A stretch of 64,000 nt of DNA from Vreelandella lionensis (GCF_002087295.1 NZ_MWVI01000061.1:62001-126000); one strand, 5' to 3'. Shown: positions 54,894 through 64,000, counted from the first letter of the stretch. Notes: generated by a model not told the origin, from the sequence alone. Translations and numbers: made by a program.

Positions 54894-54930
54894 AAACACT
54901 AAGGGCGCCAACGAGGCGCCCTTAGTGTTT
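54894..54930. terminator. Very strong bidirectional terminator
   Basis: A perfect 16-bp inverted repeat (AAACACTAAGGGCGCC against GGCGCCCTTAGTGTTT) with a 5-base loop, between the convergent efflux operon and the DUF3617 gene. Confidence 0.9.
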
Positions 54931-54950
54931 AAACGTCACAACGGGTGTGC

Positions 54951-55380
54951 TTATTCGCAGTCGCCGATGCGCTCGCCCTCAATCGCGGTATTGATGGTCA
55001 GCTCGCCCCTGGGGAGACTGCGTCAGAATATCCACGGTGCCTTCGATCTGGTCGCCCATGAAGCGCATTTCGCCGCCGATGGTCGCTTCGCCACCTTCAG
55101 CGCGGCATACCATGCTGTAGGAGAGGCCGTCGGCACTCATATCCTGGTTCAGCAGTTCGCAGCCTTCTTCCTCTTCAATAAAACCAAAATCAGCCCCCTC
55201 TAGCGCTTCCTGGTTAATGCACTGACGCTCGGTTTCCGTTTGATCGGGAATCTGCATATCGCCGCTGACGCTAGTCACGCTGACAAACTCCCACTCGCCG
55301 GGCGTAACATTAGGTGTTTCCGCCTGGGCAACCATCGGGAAGGCCGCTAAGGCCGCAACTGCCATGTACCGTTTCATCAT
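54951..55380 (-). CDS. DUF3617 periplasmic protein (frameshifted near C-terminus)
   Basis: About 142 residues with a signal peptide (MMKRYMAVAALAAFPMVAQAE) and the DUF3617 start TPGEWEFVSVTSVSG; later EMRFMGDQIEGTVDILTQSP. Function unknown. The apparent end (HQYRD) is out of frame: removing one C from the CCCC run near 55011 gives SPRGELTINTAIEGERIGDCE and a TAA at 54951-54953, with the family-typical C-terminal RIGDC. I therefore extend the gene to 54951. Start is one of the twin ATGs at 55380 or 55377. Confidence 0.82.
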
Positions 55381-55518
55381 CGCTTTTATCTCGCTAGGTG
55401 GTTCGGGAAAACTCGTCATTATCCTACCTGATTCGTTGATCAGGTGCCTGCTTGCAAACAGCACTGCTACACTAAGCTGTCAATGACATTGAGTGTAACG
55501 CTGAAAAGGGCAACAACC

Positions 55519-55728
55519 ATGCACGACGACGCACTAATTAATCATGATTTCCACTGCCCTTACTGTGATACGCCGCTCACTTTTGTGATCGATACCTCTC
55601 AGGGTAGCCACGACACCTGGGAAGATTGCCATCAGTGCTGCGCGCCCATCCAGCTACAGGTCATTGTGTCACCAATGACCGGAGAGCTAGACGCCGTCAT
55701 CACTGGACGTGACGACGACGTGCTGTAG
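55519..55728 (+). CDS. CPXCG-motif cysteine-rich small protein
   Basis: A 69-residue protein with a zinc-ribbon-like pattern: CPYC near residue 12-15 and CHQCC about 30 residues later, then IQLQVIVSPMTGELDAV. This is the small CPXCG cysteine-rich family found in many gammaproteobacteria; function unknown. AAAGGG precedes the ATG at 55519; the longer frame upstream has no conserved character and is rejected. Confidence 0.82.
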   Translation: MHDDALINHDFHCPYCDTPLTFVIDTSQGSHDTWEDCHQCCAPIQLQVIVSPMTGELDAVITGRDDDVL

Positions 55729-55744
55729 CGTTGGGTTAAAAAGC

Positions 55745-56588
55745 TTAAGCCTCCTCCCCTTGCTGTATCACTGACTGGCGCTTGGCCTCGCTGCGGCGCA
55801 TGAAGTACCACGCCAGAAGTGTCGCCAACGATACGGTCAGAATAATCAGCGTCGCCAGCGCGTTGATCTTCGGCGACACGCCCATTCGCACCGAGGAAAA
55901 CACCACCATCGGTAGCGTATTGTCCCGCGGCCCAGAGACAAAGCTGGCAATCACCAAGTCATCCAACGACAGCGTAAAGGCCAGCAGCCAGCCTGCAGCG
56001 AGGGCGGGTGCAATGACCGGTAGCGTGACGAAGAAGAAGGTTTTGACCGGCGGTGAGCCTAAATCCATCGCCGCCTCTTCAATAGAGCGGTCCACTTCCC
56101 GCAACCTAGCCGCCACCACCACCGCCACGTAGGCGCTACAGAACGTAGTGTGGGCAATCCAAATAGTGGCCATGCCACGGTCGGCGGGCCAGCCGATCAG
56201 CTGCGCCATTTGCACAAACAGCAGTAGCAGCGACAGGCCGGTAATCACTTCCGGCATCACCAGCGGCGCGGTCACCATGCTGGAAAGCGCCGTTTTGCCA
56301 CGAAAATGGCCATAGCGCGTCATAACAAACGCAGCCACCGTGCCCAGGCACACCGCCATACTGGCCGCAAAGAAGGCAAATCTCAAGGCTGGTCCATACC
56401 GCCGACAGAATCTGCTGGTCGCGAAACAGCTCGCCATACCATTGGGTTGAGAAACCGGCCCATACGGTTACTAGGCGCGACTCATTAAACGAATACACCA
56501 CCAGCACCATCATGGGCAGGTACAAAAACAGCAGGCCCAACACCAGCATCACGGTGGTAAAACTTGGGCGCCGACGCGATCTCATCAT
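55745..56588 (-). CDS. potI: Putrescine ABC transporter permease PotI (frameshifted)
   Basis: Inner-membrane permease of the polyamine importer, about 280 residues, six membrane segments. The first part (VMLVLGLLFLYLPMMVLVVYSFNESRLVTVW) and the later EEAAMDLGSPPVKTFFFVTLPVI (EAA loop) are typical. An extra T (aa at 56385-56386, plus strand) breaks the frame after AVWTSL; corrected text is SLRFAFFAASMAVCLGTVAAF. The start overlaps the potH stop (ATGA). It is the last gene of potFGHI. Confidence 0.93.
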
Positions 56589-57496
56589 TCTTCAAGCTCC
56601 CGTGACTGGTAGCGGTGGAACCACACAAGGGGAATGAGCAATAGCAGCAGCATCACCATGGCGAGCGCTGACGCGACCGGCCAGTCGCGGTTAAGGAAGA
56701 ACTCTTCCCACAGCACCTTACCAATCATCAACGTATCGGGGCCGCCTAGTAGCTCAGGAATCACAAACTCCCCAACGGCAGGAATAAACACCAGCATTGA
56801 GCCTGCGATAATGCCCCCCATCGAGAGCGGCAGTGTCACCTTTAAAAAGGTATTGAGCTTACGCGACCCAAGATCCGAGGCCGCTTCCAGCAGCGAGTTA
56901 TCCAAACGCGTCAGGTGGGCATACAGCGGCAGTACCATAAACGGTAGGTAGGCGTAGACAATGCCCACAATTACCGAAAACTGGGTATTCATCATCCGCA
57001 GCGGTGAATCAATCACCCCCAACCCCATCAATAGGTTATTGATTAGGCCACTATTGCTAAGAATACCCATCCAGGCGTATACCCGAATCAGAAACGATGT
57101 CCAGGATGGCAACATCACTAACAGCAGCAGAATCAGCTGCAAGCGCCCTGGGGCACGGGCCATGGCGTAGGCCATCGGATAGCCAATCAGCAAACACACC
57201 ACTGTCGCCACAAACGCGGTTTTAATCGACCCCCAGTACGCGGCGGCATAGAGCGAATCCGACAACAAAAACAGATAGTTGCCTAGGTTCAAAAAGATGT
57301 TCAGCGTTTGATCGGCATACTCTAACAGCGGCCCGTAGGGAGGAATGGCAATGGCCGATTCAGAAAGGCTGATCTTAAGCACCAGCGCAAAGGGCAGTAG
57401 GAAAAATAGCGTCAGCCACACCAGCGGGAAAGCAATCACGGCGCGTCGGCCTAAATGCATCCGCTTGATAAGGCCTGCAATGCGAGATGGCATCAT
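56585..57496 (-). CDS. potH: Putrescine ABC transporter permease PotH
   Basis: A 303-residue permease with six predicted membrane segments (first at AVIAFPLVWLTLFFLLPFALVLKISLSE). The EAA loop LLEAASDLGSRKLNTFLKVTLPLS is intact, followed by FIPAVGEFVIPELLGGPDT, a PotH-type block. Start at the ATG at 57496 (MMPSRIAGL) with AGGAGA upstream; the GTG-initiated longer frame is less likely. It begins 31 bases after the true potG end. Confidence 0.93.
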   Translation of the reverse strand: MMPSRIAGLIKRMHLGRRAVIAFPLVWLTLFFLLPFALVLKISLSESAIAIPPYGPLLEYADQTLNIFLNLGNYLFLLSDSLYAAAYWGSIKTAFVATVVCLLIGYPMAYAMARAPGRLQLILLLLVMLPSWTSFLIRVYAWMGILSNSGLINNLLMGLGVIDSPLRMMNTQFSVIVGIVYAYLPFMVLPLYAHLTRLDNSLLEAASDLGSRKLNTFLKVTLPLSMGGIIAGSMLVFIPAVGEFVIPELLGGPDTLMIGKVLWEEFFLNRDWPVASALAMVMLLLLLIPLVWFHRYQSRELEE

Positions 57497-57527
57497 AATG
57501 GGCAATCTCCTGTCAGCCACCCGGGCA

Positions 57528-58708
57528 TTAGCGGTTCAGCACGATAGCGCTATGATTTTCCCAATAAACGTACACGCTATCCTCCCAGGTTGGGCGGTCA
57601 CCGCGCCGCTCGGTGTTGGCCATGCTCACTTTAATCATCTGCCCGGAAGCAGTGCGCACGTAGTAAAGTGAATAGCCGCCCAAGTAGGCGATATCATCCA
57701 CCTTGCCCGCTTCCCAGTTGTCTCTGACGACGGCTGCTCACGGGTTAGCCAGATTTTCTCAGGGCGCAGCGCCGCCCACACCCGGCGGTCTACTGCCTGG
57801 GTGGTAATGCCGTGGTCGATATAGATCGGCCGTGAGAGCGCAGGTGACTCAATGCGGCAGTGGTCAGCGGCGTCCTCAATGATCTCACCCTCAAACAAGT
57901 TCACTGTACCGACGAACTCGGCCACCATCCGGCTGGCAGGGCTTTCATAAATATCCACCGGCGAGCCAACCTGCTCAATCCAGCCATCCGCCATGATCGC
58001 CACACGGTCGGCCATGGTCATGGCCTCTTCCTGGTCGTGGGTCACCATGGTGCAGGTCACACCCACCTGCTCAATGATCTCGACCACTTCCAGCTGCATT
58101 TCGGTGCGCAGCTTTTTATCCAGCGCGCCCATGGGCTCATCTAGCAGCAGCAGCTTGGGTCGTTTGGCAAGCGAGCGCGCCAAGGCGACCCGCTGGCGCT
58201 GACCGCCAGAAAGCTGGTGGGGTTTACGCTTAGCGAAGCGCTCCATATGCACCAGCTTGAGCATCTGGGCAACCCGCGCTTCAATTTCAGCTTTAGGCAG
58301 CTTGTCCTGCTTTAATCCAAAGGCAATATTCTGCGCCACGGTCATATGCGGAAATAGCGCATAGGACTGGAACATCATATTGATGGGCCGCTTGTGTGGC
58401 GGCATCTCAGTGATGTTTTCGCCACTCAGCAAAATGCGCCCTTCGCTGGGCGTCTCAAAACCGGCAAGCATGCGCAGCAGGGTAGATTTACCCGAGCCAG
58501 ACCCACCTAGCAGGGCAAAAATCTCGCCGCGCTTTACCTGCAAATTCACATCATCGACGGCAAGCGCATCATCAAACCGCTTGCTCAAGCGCTTAACCTC
58601 TAAAACGATATCCTCGGCAAATCGAGGTGCTTTCCCCTGAGCGCGCACAGGCGGGGGAATGGCAGACGAAGAGGATGAAGAATCGTTCGACAGGGGCGTA
58701 GTGACCAT
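57528..58708 (-). CDS. potG: Putrescine ABC transporter ATP-binding protein PotG (frameshifted)
   Basis: ATPase of the putrescine importer, about 393 residues. Walker A LGGSGSGKSTLLRM, Q-loop FQSYALFPHMTV, signature LSGGQRQRVALARSLA, Walker B LLLLDEPMGALD and MVTHDQEEAM are complete; a TOBE domain follows. A one-base error at about 57722-57735 shifts the frame after PEKIWLTRE. The correct frame reads RDNWEAGKVDDIAYLGGYSLYYVRTA and continues to a TAA at 57528-57530 (ends SAIVLNR). An unusually Ser-rich N-terminal leader (SNDSSSSSSAIPPP) precedes the ABC domain. Confidence 0.92.
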
Positions 58709-58727
58709 TCGCCACTCCCATCAAAAG

Positions 58728-58743
58728 GCCCGGTTAACCGGGC
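58728..58743 (-). terminator. Short hairpin between potF and potG (leader side)
   Basis: GCCCGGTTAACCGGGC is a 16-base perfect palindrome (6-bp stem with TTAA loop) followed on the minus strand by CTTTTG. It may weaken read-through from potF into potG. Confidence 0.5.
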
Positions 58744-58758
58744 GATAAAAGACAAACA

Positions 58759-58784
58759 GCGAGCCGAGCAGCTGCCCGGCTCGC
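58759..58784 (-). terminator. Intercistronic hairpin after potF
   Basis: GCGAGCCG and CGGCTCGC form a perfect 8-bp stem with a 10-base loop, 20 bases past the potF stop. On the minus strand it is followed by TGTTTGTCTTTTATC. It fits a partial terminator that lets the binding protein be made in excess over the membrane complex. Confidence 0.55.
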
Positions 58785-58803
58785 CGTCAGGCGATGATTA
58801 GAA

Positions 58804-59908
58804 TTAACGGCCAGACTTAACGCGGTTCCAGGTGCGCGTACGGGCACGCAGGATATCCTGGGTTTTTTCTACCTGGACATACAGGTTCTGCATGACGTCG
58901 GTTTCCGGGTAGATGGCCGGATCGTTAATCAGCTCATCTGAGAGGTACTCGTTCGCCGCCAGGTTGGGGTTGGCATAGCGCACGTACTCGCTGATCTCAG
59001 CAGCAATTTCAGGGTCGAGGATGAAATTAATAAACGCGTGGGCGTTGTCGGGATTCGGAGCATCTGCCGGAATCGCCATCATATCAAACCACAGCGCAGC
59101 GCCCTCTTTCGGGATGCTGTAGCCAATGGTGAAATCACGGCCCGCTTCTTCCGCACGCGCGGCAGCCTGGAAGATATCACCAGAGTAGCCTGCCGCCACG
59201 CAGATATCACCGTTGGCAAGGTCAGACACATAGCGCGAAGAGTGGAAGTAGGTAATGTTATCGCGCACTTTGGAGATTAGCTCACCGGCAGCCTCAATGT
59301 CCTCAACGCTTTCATTGAGTGGGTCAAGGCCAAGAATAAACCATCGCAGGTGACAGCATTTCATCACCAGAATCCAGCATCGCAAGGCCACAGCCTGCTT
59401 CACTAAGCTTGGTGGTAATTTCCGGGTCAAACAGCAATGCCCAGCTATCTAACGGTGCGTCGTCACCCAAAATTTCGGTGACGCGCTCAACGTTATAGCC
59501 AATGCCGTTGGTGCCCCACATATAAGGAACCGAGTATTCGCTACCTTGATCGATGGTTTCCAAGTTAGCCATCAGCTCAGGATCAAGGTTATCTAAATTG
59601 GGCAGCAGCTCATGGTTAAGCGGCTGAAAAACGCCTGCTTTCAACTGGCGGGTGAAGTAATAGGTCGAAGGCACGACCACATCGTAGCCGGAACGGCCGG
59701 AGAGCAGGGCCGCATCAAGAATTTCGTTACTATCGTAAACGTCGTAGGTTATTTCAATACCGGTACGCTCGGTAAACTTCTCCAGCGTTTCCGGGGCAAT
59801 ATAGTCAGACCAGTTATATACCCGCACTTCTTCAGCATGGGCAGCAGCGGCCGCTACGGCAAAAGAGATGGCCGTAACGGCCCCTGAAAGTTTTTTAACG
59901 TTCCCCAT
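58804..59908 (-). CDS. potF: Putrescine-binding periplasmic protein PotF (frameshifted)
   Basis: Polyamine-binding protein, about 367 residues, with signal peptide (ending near AHAEE). Family blocks are VRVYNWSDYIAPETLEKFTERTGI, YDVVVPSTYYFTRQLKAG, VPYMWGTNGIGYN, and the C-terminal AGYSGDIFQAAARAEEAG and IPKEGAALWFDMMAIP, which line the polyamine site. An extra T (aa at 59335-59336, plus strand) breaks the frame after MVY; corrected text is MVYLGLDPLNESVEDIEAAG. AAGGAG precedes the ATG. First gene of the operon. Confidence 0.92.
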
Positions 59909-60262
59909 TTACCTGCTCCTTATCTCGAAAGTCTACATCACCAAAAAGCCGTGTACTGCAATCGGCTGTCGCTGGCTGGTTAGCCACCGATGCAACTAGC
60001 GCTAGCTGAAAACAGCTTAGGCGATTATCGCAACCGTGCGAATTTTGCGGTGCAGTGCCGTCTATCGCAAGAGTATGTGGAAAATTCTTGTATTCAGCTC
60101 CTGTTGCCCCCACTTCCTTGGTCAGCTGAAGGTAGCAAGAAGGACCTATAGCCAAAGCCTATTGGAAAGATTCATTTTTCCAATTTTAGCTATTAGTCGT
60201 AGTCCGCTACCATTGGCAACAACTTTTTCTACTGCCATTCACCTATTGTGGAGACGTTCTGA
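59909..60262. other. Divergent intergenic region between potF and ahpC
   Basis: 354 bases with no supportable gene; an open frame at 60036-60272 has no family character or ribosome site. It contains the predicted OxyR site (60148-60184) and the promoter of ahpC. The potF promoter presumably lies in the left half, but no clear boxes were seen. Confidence 0.5.
60148..60184 (+). promoter_or_regulatory. Predicted OxyR-binding site upstream of ahpC
   Basis: The bases read ATAG-N7-CTAT-N7-ATTC-N7-CAAT, which keeps the exact spacing of the OxyR consensus (ATAG-N7-CTAT-N7-ATAG-N7-CTAT) and matches 13 of the 16 anchor bases. It also contains the inverted repeat ATTGGAAA/TTTCCAAT. It ends 78 bases before the ahpC ATG. 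ahpC is a classic OxyR target, so position and spacing agree; binding itself is inferred. Confidence 0.7.
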
Positions 60263-60826
60263 ATGTCTTTGATTAACACTGAAGTAAAACCGTTTAAAGC
60301 CACTGCTTACCTGAACGGCGAATTTGTTGACGTTACTGAAGCCGACATGAAAGGCCAGTGGTCCATTTTCTTCTTCTACCCGGCCGACTTCACTTTCGTT
60401 TGCCCGACTGAGCTGGGCGACTTGGCTGATAACTACGAAGCCTTCAAGAAGTTGGGCGTTGAAATTTACAGCGTGTCTACCGACACCCACTTCACACATA
60501 AAGCATGGCACGACAGCTCTGAAACCATCGGTAAACTGCAGTACCCGATGATTGCTGACCCGACCCTGCAAATTTCTCGCAACTTCGAAGTTCTGATCGA
60601 AGAAGCAGGTCTGGCTGAGCGCGGTACTTTCGTCGTTGACCCGGATGGCAAAATCCAGATCGTCGAAATCAACGCTGGTAACATCGGCCGTAACGCTGAA
60701 GAGCTGCTGCGTAAAGTGAAGGCTGCTCAGTACGTTCGTGAAAACCCGAACGAAGTATGCCCGGCTAAATGGAAAGAAGGCGAAGAGACCCTAGCTCCGT
60801 CTCTGGACCTCGTAGGCAAAATCTAA
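60263..60826 (+). CDS. ahpC: Alkyl hydroperoxide reductase subunit C
   Basis: A 187-residue typical 2-Cys peroxiredoxin that reduces H2O2, organic peroxides and peroxynitrite. The peroxidatic Cys is in [17 protein letters not shown] and the resolving Cys in [15 protein letters not shown]; both are intact, and the C-terminal helix is full length. GGAG lies upstream of the ATG at 60263. ahpF follows after 215 bases, with a GC-rich imperfect hairpin (about 60889-60911) between them that may reduce read-through. Codon use looks strongly biased, as expected for an abundant protein. Confidence 0.97.
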   Translation: MSLINTEVKPFKATAYLNGEFVDVTEADMKGQWSIFFFYPADFTFVCPTELGDLADNYEAFKKLGVEIYSVSTDTHFTHKAWHDSSETIGKLQYPMIADPTLQISRNFEVLIEEAGLAERGTFVVDPDGKIQIVEINAGNIGRNAEELLRKVKAAQYVRENPNEVCPAKWKEGEETLAPSLDLVGKI

Positions 60827-61041
60827 ATTGCCTACCGCTGCCGCTTAGGATTCGAATCGCATTAAGTTGAATCCCTACAGGCAGCACAGCACCCGGGCAC
60901 TTGGCCGGGGTGTTTCGTTTAAGCACCCGTGTAACCGCATCCCCTGTTTTCCCTAGCGCTTTTACCGACTGCCCTACTGATCCGGCAGCGGGCGTTTTAT
61001 GTTGAGAACAACTTACTGCTGACTGCGAGGAAGCCACTGTC

Positions 61042-62598
61042 ATGCTGGACGCCAATTTAAAAAATCAGTTGAAAGCTTACCTGGAAAAAGTGACTCAACC
61101 GTTCGAGATCGTTGCGTCCCTCGATGACGGTGCCAAGTCACGCGAATTACTGGGCCTGTTGGAAGATATCAGCAGCCTCACCGATAAAATTACCCTGCAT
61201 ACCGACGGGCAAGATAGCCGTACCCCGTCGTTTGCGATTAACCGCCCCGGCGAAGAAACCGGCGTGGTGTTTGCAGGCATCCCCATGGGCCACGAGTTCA
61301 CCTCGCTGGTACTGGCACTGCTGCAAGTCGGTGGTCACCCACCGAAGACCTCTCAAGAGCTGTTAGATCAAATCAAGGATCTCGACGGCGAGATGCTGTT
61401 TGAGACCTACTACTCGCTCTCCTGCCAGAACTGCCCGGATGTAGTTCAGGCGCTGAACCTGATGGCGATCTTCAACCCGAACGTGCGTCATGTCGCTATC
61501 GACGGTGCGCTGTTCCAGGATGAAGTTGAATCGCGTGAAATCATGTCCGTGCCCAGCATCTACTTAAACGGCAAGCCGTTTGACCAGGGCCGCATGACCC
61601 TTGAACAGATTCTGGCCAAAGTGGACACTGGCGCTGCCGACCGTGAAGCGAAGAAGCTGAGCGAAAAAGCCGCCTTCGATACGCTGGTGATTGGCGGCGG
61701 CCCAGCAGGTGCAGCGGCAGCCATCTACTCCGCACGTAAAGGCATTAACACCGGTGTTGCCGCCGAGCGCTTTGGTGGCCAGGTATCCGACACCATGGGT
61801 ATTGAGAACTTTATCTCTGTTACCCACACCGAAGGCCCCAAGCTGGTCAGCGCACTTGAAGAGCACGTTAAAGAGTACGAAGTCGACGTGATGAATCTGC
61901 AACGTGCTACGTCGTTCAAAGCAGCAGAAGCCGAAGGCGGCCTGCATGAGGTCACGTGCGAGTCTGGCGCGAAGCTGAAGAGCAAAACTCTGGTACTGGC
62001 CACCGGTGCCCGCTGGCGTGAAATGAACGTGCCCGGCGAGCAAGAGTACCGCAACAAAGGTGTTGCCTACTGCCCCCACTGCGACGGCCCGCTGTTCAAA
62101 GGCAAGCGGGTGGCGGTCATCGGTGGCGGTAACTCCGGCGTTGAAGCGGCTATCGACTTGGCTGGCATCGTCGGCCACGTAACGCTGGTTGAGTTTATGG
62201 GTGAAATGCGCGCCGACGCGGTACTGCAGAAGAAGCTGAAGAGCCTGCCTAACGTCGACATCGTGCTAAATGCCCAAACCACCGAAGTGACCGGCGACGG
62301 CAGCCGCGTCAATGGCCTGACCTACAAAGACCGCAACACCGATGAAGTGAAGAGCATCGCGCTGGAAGGCATCTTTGTGCAAATCGGCCTAGTGCCTAAC
62401 ACCGAGTGGCTGAAAGGCTCGCCAATTGAAATGTCACCCCGTGGCGAGATCATCGTCGATGCCCACGGTATGACCTCGGTGCCCGGCGTGTTCGCCGCTG
62501 GCGATGTCACCACCGTGCCCTACAAGCAGATCATTATTGCGATGGGTGAAGGTGCCAAAGCATCACTGGGTGCCTTCGATTATCTGATTCGTAACTAA
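61042..62598 (+). CDS. ahpF: Alkyl hydroperoxide reductase subunit F
   Basis: A 518-residue flavoprotein disulfide reductase that recycles AhpC using NADH. The N-terminal double thioredoxin-fold domain carries a CxxC ([17 protein letters not shown]); then come the FAD motif [20 protein letters not shown], the thioredoxin-reductase-like active site [13 protein letters not shown], the NADH motif [14 protein letters not shown], and [15 protein letters not shown]. All motifs are present and the length equals that of E. coli AhpF (521). Two hairpins lie downstream. Confidence 0.97.
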   Translation: MLDANLKNQLKAYLEKVTQPFEIVASLDDGAKSRELLGLLEDISSLTDKITLHTDGQDSRTPSFAINRPGEETGVVFAGIPMGHEFTSLVLALLQVGGHPPKTSQELLDQIKDLDGEMLFETYYSLSCQNCPDVVQALNLMAIFNPNVRHVAIDGALFQDEVESREIMSVPSIYLNGKPFDQGRMTLEQILAKVDTGAADREAKKLSEKAAFDTLVIGGGPAGAAAAIYSARKGINTGVAAERFGGQVSDTMGIENFISVTHTEGPKLVSALEEHVKEYEVDVMNLQRATSFKAAEAEGGLHEVTCESGAKLKSKTLVLATGARWREMNVPGEQEYRNKGVAYCPHCDGPLFKGKRVAVIGGGNSGVEAAIDLAGIVGHVTLVEFMGEMRADAVLQKKLKSLPNVDIVLNAQTTEVTGDGSRVNGLTYKDRNTDEVKSIALEGIFVQIGLVPNTEWLKGSPIEMSPRGEIIVDAHGMTSVPGVFAAGDVTTVPYKQIIIAMGEGAKASLGAFDYLIRN

Positions 62599-62619
62599 TC
62601 TGCTAGATGACTGGCTGAT

Positions 62620-62638
62620 AGGGCGGCAGCGCCGCCCT
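62620..62638 (+). terminator. Hairpin after ahpF
   Basis: AGGGCGGC and GCCGCCCT form a perfect 8-bp stem with a 3-base loop, 21 bases past the stop, without a proper T tract. Probably assists RNA 3' end formation together with the next hairpin. Confidence 0.5.
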
Positions 62639-62678
62639 ACTGAGTTCGTTCCCTTTGACGTGAAGACCGTGACGTCGC

Positions 62679-62703
62679 GCCCGCCCCCCTGCGGGCTTTT
62701 TTT
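62679..62703 (+). terminator. Intrinsic terminator downstream of ahpF
   Basis: GCCCGC and GCGGGC make a 6-bp GC stem with a C-rich 6-base loop, followed by seven T residues. It lies between ahpF and the convergent MoeB/ThiF gene. Confidence 0.8.
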
Positions 62704-62740
62704 ATGCGCAGGCGCTGTGCGTGAATGTCGTGTGCGAGTG

Positions 62741-63496
62741 TTATGTGCGAGCGCTACACACCGGGCACGCCGGGTCTCTTGGCACCTGAAAATGGCGCCA
62801 CTGGCCGCTTAAGCCATCAAAGGTAGATAAGCCCTGATGCGCCGTCCCCGCACCGCTTAGCAGCTTAAATGCCTCTACCGCCTGGAAGCAGCCAATCAGC
62901 CCCACTAAAGGGGCCATGACACCGCTCTCTGCACAGCTCAGCGCTTCATCTTCGCTATCCCCTGCCGGGTATAAACAGGCGTAGCAGGGGAACGCTTCAT
63001 CACGCGGGTCAAACACCGCCAGTTGGCCCGAAAAGCGAATCGCCGCGCCGGAAATCAGCGGCACGCCTGCCTGCTGGGAGGCGGCATTGATGGCATAGCG
63101 GCTGGAAAAACGGTCGGTGCAGTCCAACACCACATCGGCCGAGGCCACCAGGGCGGTGAGCGCTTCGCCTTCTGCATGCTGCTCAAGGGCCACAACGTGG
63201 CACTCTGGGTTAAGCGCTTGCATGCTCTCCTTGGCGGAGCGCGTTTTGTTCACCCCCAGGCTTGCCTGCTGATGGGCAATTTGGCGCTGCAAATTGGTTA
63301 GCTCGACATGGTCAGCATCGGCAATGGTGATGGTCCCTACGCCCGCCGCTGCCAAATAGAGCGCCACCGGCGAGCCCAGCCCACCGGCACCGATAATCAG
63401 CGCATGGGCAGCACGCAAGCGCTCCTGCCCTTCAATGTCCACCTCAGGCAGCATGCTTTGGCGGCTATAGCGCAGCAGCGCCTGATCGTCCATCAT
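62741..63496 (-). CDS. MoeB/ThiF/HesA-family adenylyltransferase
   Basis: An E1-like enzyme, about 251 residues, that adenylates the C-terminus of a sulfur-carrier protein (MoaD or ThiS). The ATP-binding GAGGLGSPVALYLAAAGVG, the arginine-finger motif NLQRQIAH, the DCTDRFSSRYAIN loop, the CAESGVMAPLVGLIG motif, and two zinc-binding CxxC pairs (CYACL, CPVCS) are all present. MoeB and ThiF cannot be told apart by motif; neither moa nor thi genes are nearby. Start is one of twin ATGs at 63496/63493, 4 bases past the lrp stop, with GAGGAT inside lrp as ribosome site. Confidence 0.88.
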   Translation of the reverse strand: MMDDQALLRYSRQSMLPEVDIEGQERLRAAHALIIGAGGLGSPVALYLAAAGVGTITIADADHVELTNLQRQIAHQQASLGVNKTRSAKESMQALNPECHVVALEQHAEGEALTALVASADVVLDCTDRFSSRYAINAASQQAGVPLISGAAIRFSGQLAVFDPRDEAFPCYACLYPAGDSEDEALSCAESGVMAPLVGLIGCFQAVEAFKLLSGAGTAHQGLSTFDGLSGQWRHFQVPRDPACPVCSART

Positions 63497-63500
63497 CGCG

Positions 63501-64000
63501 TTACTTATCCTCAAATTCCTCAAAGTCGGGGATGTGCAGGCTGAAGCTCTCCTTCACCTCCTCCATCACCACGTAGCTTTTCGACTCTGTCACGCCCGGC
63601 AATGTCAGCACCACATCGCCCAATAGCTGCCGATACGCGGCCATCTCAGGAATGCGGCACTTCAAGATGTAGTCGAACTGGCCGGAGACCAGATGGCACT
63701 CCTGAATCTGAGGCAGCTTCTCCACCGCACGGCGGAACTCGTCAAACACAGCAGGCGACTGGGTTCCCAGGCCAATTTCAACAAACACCAGCAAATTCGC
63801 CTTAAGCGCTCTGGGGTCAAGAATGGCCTGGTAGCCACGGATAATGCCCGCGCGCTCCAAGCGCTTCACACGCTCTAGGCAAGGGGTTGTGGATAAACCA
63901 ACTTCAGAGGCAAGGTCTACATAGGAAATGCGTGCGTTCTCTTGCAGGCAGCGCAAAATTTTCAGGTCGATACGGTCCAGCGTTCTATTTTTTGGTTTCA
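63501..64000 (-). CDS. lrp: Leucine-responsive regulator Lrp (first base outside window)
   Basis: The frame is open to the right edge and begins (N)TG-AAA-CCA (TG at 63999-64000), so only the first base of the likely start codon is missing. The protein (about 166 residues) reads LDRIDLKILRCLQENARISYVDLASEVGLSTTPCLERVKRLE, the AsnC/Lrp helix-turn-helix, followed by the RAM domain (NLLVFVEIGL, IQECHLVSGQFDYILKCRI, LPGVTESKSYVVMEEVKES). It follows E. coli Lrp block by block, so Lrp itself is favoured over other AsnC-family members. The MoeB/ThiF gene is immediately downstream. Confidence 0.9.
   Translation of the reverse strand, partial: KPKNRTLDRIDLKILRCLQENARISYVDLASEVGLSTTPCLERVKRLERAGIIRGYQAILDPRALKANLLVFVEIGLGTQSPAVFDEFRRAVEKLPQIQECHLVSGQFDYILKCRIPEMAAYRQLLGDVVLTLPGVTESKSYVVMEEVKESFSLHIPDFEEFEDK

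Noticed and set aside
60036..60272. 78-codon open frame upstream of ahpC
   Set aside because: It spans the OxyR site and promoter and overlaps the ahpC start; no conserved features.

Overview
The window is a stretch of ordinary gammaproteobacterial chromosome. I infer a Halomonadaceae (Halomonas-like) organism. The grounds are the lapB-pyrF-comEA order, the gntR-prpB-prpC-acnD-prpF locus, NDH-2, PotFGHI, a cysTWA sulfate importer, moderate-to-high GC and acidic proteins. No rRNA, tRNA, CRISPR array, prophage, integrase, transposase or origin was seen.

Layout. 0-1.8 kb: end of lapB, pyrF, and a secreted ComEA-like helix-hairpin-helix protein. 1.8-8.9 kb (minus strand): the 2-methylcitrate operon gntR-prpB-prpC-acnD-prpF for propionyl-CoA catabolism, with a perfect 16-bp palindrome just before gntR. 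8.9-17.7 kb: pabB, cysH, cysB, trxA, an AI-2E family permease, a SIMPL-domain protein, serS and a dicarboxylate/amino-acid:cation symporter. 17.7-24 kb: a DUF4202 protein, a ydiJ-type FAD/Fe-S oxidoreductase and trpGDC. 24-28.7 kb: a two-subunit NAD-linked formate dehydrogenase whose beta subunit is a NuoE-NuoF fusion. 28.9-32.8 kb: an orphan metal-binding ABC protein, gph, NDH-2 and rpe. 32.9-36.8 kb: sulfate/thiosulfate ABC importer (binding protein, cysT, cysW, cysA). 36.9-43.5 kb: YajG-like lipoprotein, tpm, SH3-domain protein, DUF1820, an ATP-grasp enzyme paired with an unrecognised 674-residue protein that may have a papain-like C-terminal half, and tlyA. 43.5-49.3 kb: MscK-type channel, pldA, and a DUF883/YqjE/YqjK trio. 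49.3-55.7 kb: an HI0933-like flavoprotein, an RND efflux pair, a DUF3617 protein and a CPXCG protein. 55.7-60 kb: putrescine ABC importer potFGHI. 60-64 kb: ahpC (with an OxyR-like site), ahpF, a MoeB/ThiF family protein and lrp.

The most striking property is technical. More than twenty conserved genes, including serS, rpe, trpD, acnD and acrB-like, are interrupted by one-base insertions or deletions (26 counted), and four more sites or genes carry in-frame stops. Many of the indels change the length of a 2-5 base homopolymer, and each downstream part continues the same protein family. Since essential genes are hit as often as dispensable ones, I read these as sequence or assembly errors, not pseudogenes. 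I annotate each such gene as one span and give the position of the lesion.

The best candidate for something undescribed is the ATP-grasp/674-residue protein pair at 39.5-42.8 kb. The rest is well-known metabolism, with some supportable regulatory sites (GntR palindrome, OxyR site, several intrinsic terminators) and two intergenic perfect tandem duplications.
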